64,000 nucleotides of DNA from the NCBI GenBank assembly GCA_900759015.1, contig CAAEUE010000002.1, positions 62,001 to 126,000 of the forward strand. Reading direction: 5' to 3'. Within the stretch, counting starts at the first letter, position 1. Every line of letters starts with the position of its first letter. A program made the position numbers and the translations under genes. Positions 8,634 through 16,992 of this stretch are shown piece after piece. A model generated the notes under the pieces. That model searched no databases. It worked only from the letters and a program-made list of their open reading frames with translations, and was not told the DNA's origin. This DNA comes from Clostridia bacterium (GTDB lineage Bacteria; Bacillota; Clostridia; TANB77; CAG-508).

Positions 8634-9569
8634 CTATAGACTCATATTAATACCTCTTGCAACTACATCTTTCATGTTTTCTACTAATGAATCTATTTCT
8701 TTTGGTGTAACTATAAAATTAAAATCTTTTGGTATTAATGCTTCTTTTATTTCTAAATAATTATCCTCTTCTTTTAATTTATTTAAATATTCATTAGATT
8801 CTGCTTTTTCTTGTAATTTTTCTATAAAAACATCTAAACAATCATTTACCACAACTGCAGTTTCTACAACTGTTGGTATCCCTATTGCAATTACTGGAAC
8901 TCCTAATGTATTTACTGTTAACTCTTTCCTAGCATTATCTACACCTGCCCCTGGAACAATTCCTGTATCTGCTAATTGAATTGTACTACTTATTCTTTCC
9001 ATACTTCTAGAAGCCAAACTGTCTATAACGATAACTAGTTTAGGCTTTACATTGTCTACTATTCCTTTTAAAATTTCTGCTGTTTCTATTCCTGTCGTTC
9101 CTAAAACACCTGGTGAAATTGCACTTACTGGTCTTGTATTTTTGTCTAAATATTGTGGTACATATTTTAATAGATGTCTTGTAATATCTATCTCATTTAT
9201 TACTTTTGGACCTAATGCATCTGGTGTAACATATATATTTCCTAAACCTACAACTAATATTTCTTGTTCTTTGCTTACATATTCATCAATCATCTTTTTT
9301 AATTCTTCACATAATATCTCACTTGCTTTTTGAATTTCTTCTTCTCCCATATATTTCATGTTTTTCATATCTATTGTTACATAATTTCCTTTTACTTTTC
9401 CTAAAGCTCTTTCGCCTTGTTCATTCATTATCTTAACTCGTGTAACTTTTATATTGTTATTTATTTGTTCTTCATTTGCTTCTATTCCATCAATCTCATT
9501 TTCTATATTATTTGCTTTTTTATACAAATCTTTTCTTTCATCAGCAAGGTCTGTTCTAAAATCCAACAT
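8634..9569 (-). CDS. gpr: Germination protease (GPR endopeptidase)
   Basis: Degrades small acid-soluble spore proteins when spores germinate. It is made as an inactive zymogen in the forespore. The 311-residue length is usual for clostridial forms. It starts MLDFRTDLADER, so the propeptide region is present. Family signatures include VGLGNIYVTPDALGPKV (about residues 107-123) and LASRSMERISSTIQLADTG followed by IVPGAGV (about 184-210). The start follows AAGGAAGG. In related genomes gpr often follows rpsT and holA. Here three unrecognised genes occupy the space between holA and gpr and no rpsT is seen. Confidence 0.95.
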   Translation of the reverse strand: MLDFRTDLADERKDLYKKANNIENEIDGIEANEEQINNNIKVTRVKIMNEQGERALGKVKGNYVTIDMKNMKYMGEEEIQKASEILCEELKKMIDEYVSKEQEILVVGLGNIYVTPDALGPKVINEIDITRHLLKYVPQYLDKNTRPVSAISPGVLGTTGIETAEILKGIVDNVKPKLVIVIDSLASRSMERISSTIQLADTGIVPGAGVDNARKELTVNTLGVPVIAIGIPTVVETAVVVNDCLDVFIEKLQEKAESNEYLNKLKEEDNYLEIKEALIPKDFNFIVTPKEIDSLVENMKDVVARGINMSL

Positions 9570-9660
9570 AAAAAATAACCTTCCTTTCCTAAAATTACCG
9601 TTGCATTAAACAACATCTATTTATATTTTAAGAAAAAAAGATTATTTTATACTATTTCAT

Positions 9661-10071
9661 TTAACTTCTTTTAAAGAAATTTTTTAATTTATTCCATATT
9701 CTTTCTATAAAGCTTTCTTCTTGGTACAATACTAAACTTGTATCAGCAGAATTAGGTACCAAATTATTCTCTTCATCTAATACTACATAAGATTCTTTCT
9801 CGTTTTTCCAATATATATTTAAAATTTCATCTCTTTCTTCTGGCTCACACCAATAGTCTAAATTTAACACAGATAATAATATTAAAGTTTTTCTATGTAG
9901 TTTTTGATCTTCTAAAGGAAGATTTGGATTAATATTAACTTTATAATTTTTATCTCTTTTAGTTTTAAAAATATTTAATACGTCTTTTGGTATTTTATTT
10001 AGATATGCCATTGGTATATATTTTAATATTTCATATACTTCTGAATATGCTTGTGCTAATTCGTTTTCCAT
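9661..10071 (-). CDS. Hypothetical protein, 136 aa
   Basis: Not recognised. A small charged protein with predicted helices, a DYWCEPEERDEI segment at about residues 76-87, and a basic amphipathic C-terminus ESFIERIWNKLKNFFKRS that could contact membrane or RNA. Its DYW...EER and ESFI..R features recur in the frameshifted gene at 19.05-19.34 kb, so the two appear to be diverged paralogues. It lies 9 bases after the 491-residue protein gene and has an AGGAGAG ribosome site, so it is very likely in the same operon. No signal peptide or membrane segment is visible. Confidence 0.7.
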   Translation of the reverse strand: MENELAQAYSEVYEILKYIPMAYLNKIPKDVLNIFKTKRDKNYKVNINPNLPLEDQKLHRKTLILLSVLNLDYWCEPEERDEILNIYWKNEKESYVVLDEENNLVPNSADTSLVLYQEESFIERIWNKLKNFFKRS

Positions 10072-10080
10072 AACTCTCTC

Positions 10081-11556
10081 CTATTTTTTACTAATATTTA
10101 ATTCCTCTTTAATAGTTTGGTATGCTATTAACTCTTCATTTCTTTCTATCTTACTACCATTTTTTAAAGAACTCTGTAATCTATTAAAAAATATGTCTGG
10201 AGTTAGACTTCCCCCATTTGCCATTTCTAATTTTATCTTTAAGTATGATAATGAATCTTTTAATTCATCTTCTATTTGTTTATCTTCTACTTCAATATTA
10301 TTAATTAAATCGCATATTTTTTGTAATAACTGTTCATTTCTTTCTAACTTTACGTTTCTCTCTAAATCATTTATTAAATATTGAATTATCTCTATAACTT
10401 GCTTTGCGACCTCATTATTTAGTTGCCTATATTTGCAGATAACTAATACATTCTCTATTATATTATCTGAAGACATTCTTTTTTCCATATCTGTTAAATT
10501 ATTTAATTCTTCTTTAATAAATTCTTCTAAATTATCTTTTACTCTATCTGTATCTTGCATAATATTTATTATATCATCCAACTCATCTGCATTTATCTTA
10601 TTTATTCTTTCATAATTAAATCTTTTTCTAATTAATTCTAATTGACTATACTGTTTTTCTAAAATATTCTCATCCGGTATTTTTTCTTGTAAAATATACA
10701 TTGGTAAAATTGTATTTTTTCTATAATATATACTTTCTCTATTTATATCTTGTAACGCAAACTTGTTTTTTTCGTAAAATTCATTTAAATTAAACTCATC
10801 ATTTTTTTGAGCACCATTAAATATGTTTTTTAAATATTTTTCTTTATCACCTAATAAAAACTCCATTAACATTTTTTTGTCAATTTTTAACTTTTCTAGT
10901 ACATACATTCTGCTTCTAATTATACTATTTGCTTCTGTATATGTACTTTCTATACTATAATTTTTATCTATATGAAATCCAAAGTTTTCAAAAGGATGGT
11001 TTTTTATATAATTATTTACAACTAAATCAACAAAAATATCTGCATTTCCTTCTTCTAGTATTTCATCTTTGTTTTCATTTTTATTCATATTTGAAAAGCA
11101 ATGTGCATATCCATGTAAAACATAACCTAATAATTTATTTTGATTACGTCTTCTTTTTTCAGATATTGTTATTGTTTTAGACTCTTCATCCACTTCCATA
11201 TTATAATTTTCTGGTAATTTATTAAAAATAATATTGGTTCTATTAAATGTAATTTCTATTGCTTCTAATTTATCTATTGGAGTACTTGTATATACATCTT
11301 TTAAAAATTCTTTAATCATCCTCTGTGCTAAATAGACAATCTTAAATAAGTCTGGAGACACTTTATGTTCTAGACTACTTATTATTTTATCCCTAGATTC
11401 TTTTTCTGTAAAATTTTTTAAAAATTCTAATTTAGCTTCATTATCTTTCTGATTTGCTAAATAAGATACCTTATTATTTTCACCATCTATTGCATCTATT
11501 GCTCTTTTTAAACTATTTTTTTCTTCGTTATTTTCTTCCAATTTAGTATCTAACAT
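10081..11556 (-). CDS. Unknown 491-aa protein with degenerate zincin motif
   Basis: Not recognised as a named family. The middle of the protein reads LGYVLHGYAHCFSNM (residues 143-157) followed by ILEEGNADIFVDL (166-178). This is the layout of an HExxH...E(x)nAD metallopeptidase, but the residue after the first His (149) is Gly instead of the catalytic Glu. His148, His152 and Glu168/169 could still bind a metal. The rest is rich in Glu, Lys and Asn with several predicted long helices, particularly residues 330-440. No signal peptide or membrane segment was found, so it is probably cytoplasmic. It sits between a 60-residue gene and the 136-residue gene in one tight minus-strand group. It could be a non-catalytic relative of a peptidase or a family with altered chemistry. 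Confidence 0.65.
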   Translation of the reverse strand: MLDTKLEENNEEKNSLKRAIDAIDGENNKVSYLANQKDNEAKLEFLKNFTEKESRDKIISSLEHKVSPDLFKIVYLAQRMIKEFLKDVYTSTPIDKLEAIEITFNRTNIIFNKLPENYNMEVDEESKTITISEKRRRNQNKLLGYVLHGYAHCFSNMNKNENKDEILEEGNADIFVDLVVNNYIKNHPFENFGFHIDKNYSIESTYTEANSIIRSRMYVLEKLKIDKKMLMEFLLGDKEKYLKNIFNGAQKNDEFNLNEFYEKNKFALQDINRESIYYRKNTILPMYILQEKIPDENILEKQYSQLELIRKRFNYERINKINADELDDIINIMQDTDRVKDNLEEFIKEELNNLTDMEKRMSSDNIIENVLVICKYRQLNNEVAKQVIEIIQYLINDLERNVKLERNEQLLQKICDLINNIEVEDKQIEDELKDSLSYLKIKLEMANGGSLTPDIFFNRLQSSLKNGSKIERNEELIAYQTIKEELNISKK

Positions 11557-11574
11557 AATAATCTTCTCCTATGT

Positions 11575-11757
11575 TTAGTCTATTTGTTTACATTTAAATT
11601 CTTCTTTGTTATACTCTATTCCTTTTTCTCTTAATTTTTCTTCTAATCTTTTGTTAAAAACATGTATATATCCAACTGCTGTTTCATTAAACTTATCTTT
11701 TAGTTCATCTTTTACTTCTTCTTTTAAGTTTGCTATTAATTCATCATTTGACTCCAT
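11575..11757 (-). CDS. Small hypothetical protein, 60 aa
   Basis: Not recognised. A highly charged, probably all-helical protein (16 Glu, 10 Lys) that starts MESNDELIANLKEEVKDELK. It has an AGAGGGAT ribosome site 4-6 bases before the ATG. It lies 18 bases before the 491-residue gene and 14 bases after holA, so it fits one transcript. Its position is where ribosomal protein S20 is commonly found in related genomes, but it has none of the Arg/Lys-rich S20 features. Confidence 0.6.
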   Translation of the reverse strand: MESNDELIANLKEEVKDELKDKFNETAVGYIHVFNKRLEEKLREKGIEYNKEEFKCKQID

Positions 11758-11771
11758 TTATCATCCCTCTT

Positions 11772-12795
11772 TTACTTTGAGCAATTATTACATAAAATTG
11801 TTTCTAAACCAATATTTAAATCAATCTTACCAACCTTATAATTATAGTCTAAATCTATCAGTTCTTTTATAATATTAGAAATCTCCAAATCTGTAAAGCT
11901 TTTTGCTTGCATTTTATATTTATTTACTAAAAACATTTGATTAGGTTTTAAATTTAAAGATTTTGCTATATCTAGTTTATATCTTTCTGCTATTTTTGTA
12001 AAATACAATTTTTTAAAATGGTTATATAATGTTATTAATATTTTTTGAATTGGCTCTTTATTATAAAGCAAATTATTTAGTTCTTCCAATGCTAGTTTTA
12101 TTTGTTTCTTTCCTAGATAATCAGTTAAGTTAAATATAATGGCTTGTGTTTGTTTAGTACACAATAAATCTATATCTGCTTTATTGATTGTTCCCCCTTC
12201 GCCAGCATATTCTATTAATTTTCTTATCTCATTAATTAAGTCTTGCATATTTTGTCCACATTGTTCTATTAAATATTGCAATGTATTTTCTGCTACATTT
12301 ACTTTATATGCATTTGCTATTGACTTTAATCTTCTTATAATTTGGTTTGGTTTTTGATATGTAAATTCACATACCTCACCATTTTTTTCTAATACCTTAT
12401 ATAGTTTTTGTTTTTCTACATTTTCTTCTACAAATACTAAAATTACACTTTCATTAATTTCATCAATATTATTTTCTATGTATTCTGCAACACTAGTTTT
12501 AATTTTAGCAAGCTCTGGATTCTTTCTCTTTCCCTCTTTTTTTAAGATTTCCGAATTTCGTACAAGAATTAATTTTTTTTGATAGCCAAAAGCTGGAGTT
12601 TGTATATCTGCTATTAGTTCTGAAATATTCGTTTCATCTATACTAATATAATTAATTCCATTTATACATTCTCCAAAATTTTTTCTTATTTTCTTTACTA
12701 TTGACTCTAGTAAAAATTTTTCTTCACCATATAAAACATATATACTTTTTAAAATCCCTTGTCCGAAGTTCTTTTTCTAACTCTTCTATTAACAT
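11772..12795 (-). pseudogene. holA: DNA polymerase III delta subunit, frame broken near the 5' end
   Basis: HolA opens and loads the sliding clamp. From about 12776 down to 11772 one frame encodes a nearly full-length protein (about 335 residues). It includes SIYVLYGEEKFLLESIV near the start, SVILVFVEENVEKQKLYKVL, and the C-terminal collar region from 12281. This frame has no start codon and is closed by TAG at 12779-12777. ATG 12795, with AAGGAAG six bases upstream, opens another frame, MLIEELEKELRTRDFK, that is the expected HolA N-terminus. One surplus base, most simply in TTTTAAAAAG at about 12754-12745, explains both. HolA is normally essential, so a sequence error is a real possibility. 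Confidence 0.85.
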
Positions 12796-12810
12796 ATTCA
12801 TCTTCCTTTT

Positions 12811-12840
12811 CGGGATTTAAGGAACGTCCCCAAATCCCTA
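12811..12840. repeat. Dispersed repeat copy 3, between ruvC and holA
   Basis: CGGGATTTAAGGAACGTCCC followed by CAAATCCCTA. This is the cleanest copy and serves as the consensus. The flanking GGGATTT and AAATCCC are complementary. Confidence 0.85.
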
Positions 12841-12858
12841 TTCCTATTACTATTCATA

Positions 12859-13351
12859 TTATAATTTAAATTGAGATGAAAACTTAGATGAATGTGCATG
12901 GCATATTGCTATTGCCATACTATCTGTTATATCATCCAATTTTGGTAATTTCTCTGTATTTAATATCATTTTTACCATTCTTTGCACTTGCATTTTATCT
13001 GCTCTACCATATCCTGTTACTGCTTGCTTTATTTGTAATGGTGTATACTCGAATATATCTAATTTATTTATTCTTGCTGTTATTAATATTACTCCTCTTG
13101 CCTGAGCAACATTAATAGCTGTTTTTGCATTATTATTAAAAAATAGTTCTTCTATAGACATCGCATCTGGTTTATATGTATTTATTATATTATTTAAATC
13201 TGTGTAAATCTTCTCTAGCCTTAATGGAAAAGATTCACCAGCTTCTGTTAAAATTGCACCAGACGTTTCTAATTTAAATTTATTTCCTATATAATCTATT
13301 ATGCTATACCCGTGTTATTGCAAACCCAGGGTCAATTCCTAATATTCTCAT
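12859..13351 (-). pseudogene. ruvC: Holliday junction endonuclease RuvC, frame broken near the 5' end
   Basis: RuvC cuts Holliday junctions as a dimer. ATG 13351 opens MRILGIDPGFAIT, holding the first catalytic Asp (Asp7), then runs into TAG at 13306-13304. If one base in CGGG (13312-13308) is removed, the protein continues GYSIIDYIGNKFKLETSGAI and on into the longer downstream frame MSIEELFFNNNAKTAINVAQ (from 13161), which includes the second acidic centre (EEL) and the C-terminal DAMAIAICH-like region (DITDSMAIAICHAH). The corrected product would be about 163 residues, the normal size. The start overlaps the stop of the debranching enzyme gene by ATGA. A true mutation or an inserted base in the assembly are both possible. 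Confidence 0.88.
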
Positions 13352-15384
13352 TTTACTTCCTCTTCTTCTGTTTTTGAATCTAATAGTATTCTAAATATTT
13401 CTGCAACACTCCAAGCTTGTGAAAAAGCACCTTTAGGTAAATATGGAGGTTTAGAATCATATAATTCTGAAATACTTAATACGCAACCTTCTTTATACAT
13501 CATTGTTTTTGCAGTTGCCTTTAGATTTTTAATAAATTGATCATATTGTTTCTGTAATTCTGTTTTTACTTTACCTTCTTTTGTATTATTTATTACATTT
13601 TTGTATGCATCATTATATAGTCCAAATAACCATGGCCAAGTTATTCCTTGGTGGTAACTTATATCTCTCCTGTATGAATCTCCTTCATATGTAGCAATAT
13701 ATTGCTTGTCTTTTCTATTTAAAGTACGTAATCCATGTCTTGTATATAATTCATTAGTTACAGTTTTTAAAATTTCTCTAGCATTTTTTCCTGCTGGATT
13801 TAAAACTTGGTAACTAAGTGATAAACTAAATAACTGATTTGGTCTTATTCTGTCATCACCTAATACATCATATAATGATTTCTTATCTGAATTATAAAAT
13901 TTTCTATTAAATGATTTTTGTGTTTTATCTGCTAATTCTGCATACATTTCTGCAACTTTTTTAGTTTCGAATTTTTTGGCTAGTTCTTCCATTATTTTTA
14001 AAGCATTATACCATAAACTATTTATTTCTACTGCTTTTCCATTTCTAGGAGTCACTGCAAAATCTCCAATCTTTACATCCATCCATGTATTTTGAGTATT
14101 TATTGTTCCAGAATGAATTAGCCCATCTCTTTCCATATAAATATTATTATCATCAACATCTATTCCTGTAATATATGCCTCTATTATCTTCTTTAGACAA
14201 ATATAAAAATTATTTTTTATAAATTTATAATCATTTGTATAATTAATATATTTCTTTATATCTTCAAAAAGCAATAATGAAGCATCTGCACTATTATATA
14301 AAGGTCTATTATCATATCCAGAATATCCATTTGGTACAAGACCATATTTTATATCTCTAATAAATGTTAATAAAACTTCTTTTGCTATATCAAATCTTTT
14401 TGTTTTAAGTAATAATCCTTCAAATGCTATTAAGCTATCTCTTCCCCAGTCTAAAAACCATGGGTAGCCTGCAATTATAGTATGAAGACCAAATGATGGC
14501 CTATAGGCAATAAAGCTATCAGCAGTAATTATAAAATCTTCTATTAATTCTTTATCCTCTGTATTTTCATTTATTAAGCCTGTATCTGTTACTATCTTCT
14601 TTAATCTATCCTCTTCTTGCTTAATAATATCTTCTGCTTTAATTTCATCTATGTTTTCTTCTAATGAAAATACAAATGATATATTTTTCTCTTCATTTGG
14701 TTTTAATTCTATTTCATATCTTCCTGGAATTGCATGGTTTTCTATTGGGTCAAAACCTCTTTTTTCTTCTTCCATATAAAACATTCTATAAAATATATCA
14801 TTATGATGTTCTATATATGTTCCCTCTGAACATTTCATGTAAAATGGTGTTTGACTTTCATTTTTTACAACCATTCTTACCTTTGTACCAGTTATATTTT
14901 CTTTTAAATTAAATTCTGTATCTTTATTAACCTGATGAAAATCTCTAAAATTTATTATTGGAGCTAATGTTAATTTTGAATCATAATTTCCATTCTTAAT
15001 ATTATATAATACAACAACAGTATTCCTACCATATTGCATACTTATAGTCTTTTGAATAGAAATATCGTCTATTTTATATGTATATGTTGGTACATATTTT
15101 TTCTCGAATGATTCTATTCTTTTATACCCATCAGAAATATAATTATCGCAAATATTAGTATATAAAGGATATTTGCATCCATTAAATTCTATTGATTCAT
15201 CTACCTTAGATAATACCAAAAATCTTCTTGCTGGAGGTGTTAGTGCTGCAACTAGCAATCCATGATACTTTCTTGTATTAGCACCTGTAACTGTAGATGC
15301 TGCAAAACCTCCTATTCCATTAGATATTATCCATTCTCTTTGAATTAAATCTTTAAAATCTCCTTTATTTACCATTATTTTCAT
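13348..15384 (-). CDS. Amylo-alpha-1,6-glucosidase (glycogen debranching enzyme)
   Basis: Hydrolyses alpha-1,6 branch points of glycogen-like glucans. The 678-residue protein has the bacterial GDE N-terminal domain at the start (REWIISNGIGGFAASTVTGA near residues 17-36, then KYHGLLVAAL) and a C-terminal (alpha/alpha)6-barrel. The barrel includes WFLDWGRDSLIAFEGLLL near 315-332, TWMDVKIGDFAVTPRNGKAVEINSLWYNAL near 430, and YHQGITWPWLFGLY near 590. It complements the phosphorylase at 1.7 kb and the GH57 enzyme at 6.0 kb. The start follows TTGGAGG. It is 17 bases from yvcK and its stop overlaps the ruvC start, so a yvcK-debranching-ruvC-holA transcript is likely. Confidence 0.93.
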   Translation of the reverse strand: MKIMVNKGDFKDLIQREWIISNGIGGFAASTVTGANTRKYHGLLVAALTPPARRFLVLSKVDESIEFNGCKYPLYTNICDNYISDGYKRIESFEKKYVPTYTYKIDDISIQKTISMQYGRNTVVVLYNIKNGNYDSKLTLAPIINFRDFHQVNKDTEFNLKENITGTKVRMVVKNESQTPFYMKCSEGTYIEHHNDIFYRMFYMEEEKRGFDPIENHAIPGRYEIELKPNEEKNISFVFSLEENIDEIKAEDIIKQEEDRLKKIVTDTGLINENTEDKELIEDFIITADSFIAYRPSFGLHTIIAGYPWFLDWGRDSLIAFEGLLLKTKRFDIAKEVLLTFIRDIKYGLVPNGYSGYDNRPLYNSADASLLLFEDIKKYINYTNDYKFIKNNFYICLKKIIEAYITGIDVDDNNIYMERDGLIHSGTINTQNTWMDVKIGDFAVTPRNGKAVEINSLWYNALKIMEELAKKFETKKVAEMYAELADKTQKSFNRKFYNSDKKSLYDVLGDDRIRPNQLFSLSLSYQVLNPAGKNAREILKTVTNELYTRHGLRTLNRKDKQYIATYEGDSYRRDISYHQGITWPWLFGLYNDAYKNVINNTKEGKVKTELQKQYDQFIKNLKATAKTMMYKEGCVLSISELYDSKPPYLPKGAFSQAWSVAEIFRILLDSKTEEEEVK

Positions 15385-15401
15385 TTGTAAGCCTCCAATT
15401 A

Positions 15402-16958
15402 TTATTTTTTCTTATTTTGTTCAACTTTTTCTATAAATTTCTCTATAAATTCTTCTTCCTTATCTTTATTTTCATTTTGCAAAATTTCTCTATTTTTTAG
15501 TTTAACTTCTTCTGTATTGCGCATAGCTTCTATACGTTTACCATATTTAGATAAGAATTTACTTTTTCTTTCTTTTTTATTTTCATTTGTCTTTCTTTTT
15601 CTTTTAGGTTTATTTTTAATTTTATTAAATTGTTTTTCATATTCTAATTTAGATTTTAATAACATATATTGTGGATCTGATTGTTTATCTCTAAATTTTA
15701 AATCATCACATATTAATTCTGAAATTGCTCTAGCAACCAATTCTGGATTATGTCTTATATATCCATTTTCTATGCAAGCTAAATCTCTTTGTAATAAGCG
15801 TACACCTAAACTTCTTGCTTTTGCAATATCCTGTACCACCAATTCTGAACCTTTTAAATTATATCTTTTAATATATTCTGGAATTATTTCACCAGTATCA
15901 TAGATACAATAATCTATTACATTTTTACCTGTATGTTCTATTATCGCTTTTATATGATCAGACAATGTGTAATTATCTGTTTGACCTGGCTCTGTCATAA
16001 TATTGCTTATATATATTTTTATTGCTTTACTATCTTTCATAGCTTTATATACACCATTTACTAGTAAATTTGGAATTACATTTGTATATAAACTACCTGG
16101 ACCTATAACTATACAATCTGCTTCTTTAATTGCTTGTATGACTTCTGGAGTTGCCCTACAATTTGGTGGTGATATAAACACTCTATTAATTTTTGTAATT
16201 TTATCGTATGTTATTTTTTTTATTTTATCTTTTTCTTCCACTAGCATTCCATTTTCTAACTCTGCACATATTCTCATTTCATCATTTGTTATTGGTAAAA
16301 CTTTTCCTATTATATTAAAAATTTCATTTGAATTTGCTATCGCTTCTGTAAAATCTTTAGATAAATCTTCTATTACTGCAAAATATAAATCATTAAAAGT
16401 TATATCTTTTAACTCTCCATTTTTAAATTTATAATTCATTAATTTATTGGCAAGCTCTTCATCTCTAGCCAATGAAATTACTGCATTTTTTATATCATCT
16501 GTTGGCATTGAATTTATATTTTTATTTTCTATTTTTCCATATGATGATACTGTAACAACCGCTGTTATATTATCTGTATATTGTTTTAATCCTCTTAATA
16601 CAGTTTCTAGACCATTTCCAGATCCAATTACTACAATTTTTGGTCCCTCTGAATAAACTTTTTTATTAAAAATTAAAGAATTTATATTTATATGTTTTCT
16701 ATTATTTTTTACTCTAGAATCTGTAGATTCAATTATCATTTCCATGGTTCTTTTTTGCATAAATATAATTCCTAATACTATACAAGTAAAACCTATAATA
16801 AATGATAAGATTATTAATAACAATTGACCTATTTCTAATTCTTCATTCACTATAATAGTTGATATTCCATAACATGCAAATATTATTCCTACAAGAATAA
16901 GAAATATCCATCTTTTTATTCTTGCATTTGGTCTAAACCATTCTATAAAACCTTTCAT
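15402..16958 (-). CDS. yvcK: YvcK/CofD-like protein with N-terminal membrane anchor
   Basis: The core (about residues 107-420) is the YvcK fold, a UDP-sugar-binding regulator needed for growth on gluconeogenic carbon and for cell-wall homeostasis in Bacillus. VVIGSGNGLETVLRGLKQY replaces the common GGGTGLSTLLRGLK loop. ADCIVIGPGSLYTNVIPNLL and SNIMTEPGQTDNYTL are typical. Unlike Bacillus YvcK, it begins with two hydrophobic segments (about residues 17-36 and 43-67), and it ends with about 80 Lys/Glu-rich residues likely to form a helix. It is followed by the debranching gene and preceded by murB, consistent with a link between carbon storage and wall synthesis. The whiA gene commonly found beside yvcK is instead at 28.7 kb. 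Confidence 0.88.
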   Translation of the reverse strand: MKGFIEWFRPNARIKRWIFLILVGIIFACYGISTIIVNEELEIGQLLLIILSFIIGFTCIVLGIIFMQKRTMEMIIESTDSRVKNNRKHININSLIFNKKVYSEGPKIVVIGSGNGLETVLRGLKQYTDNITAVVTVSSYGKIENKNINSMPTDDIKNAVISLARDEELANKLMNYKFKNGELKDITFNDLYFAVIEDLSKDFTEAIANSNEIFNIIGKVLPITNDEMRICAELENGMLVEEKDKIKKITYDKITKINRVFISPPNCRATPEVIQAIKEADCIVIGPGSLYTNVIPNLLVNGVYKAMKDSKAIKIYISNIMTEPGQTDNYTLSDHIKAIIEHTGKNVIDYCIYDTGEIIPEYIKRYNLKGSELVVQDIAKARSLGVRLLQRDLACIENGYIRHNPELVARAISELICDDLKFRDKQSDPQYMLLKSKLEYEKQFNKIKNKPKRKRKTNENKKERKSKFLSKYGKRIEAMRNTEEVKLKNREILQNENKDKEEEFIEKFIEKVEQNKKK

Positions 16959-16992
16959 TTTTTATTAATACATCCTTTCAAGTTCAGTTTTC

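Noticed and set aside
8597..8635. Further repeat copy downstream of ytxC
   Set aside because: Only partially matches the consensus (GGAAC, TCCC-like), so it is not listed as a confident copy.
9052..9333. 93-codon plus-strand frame opposite gpr
   Set aside because: gpr is secure and the antisense frame has no ribosome site or neighbours.
16003..16434. Long open plus-strand frame opposite yvcK
   Set aside because: A shadow of yvcK in an AT-rich sequence. Composition and hydrophobicity pattern are those of antisense frames.
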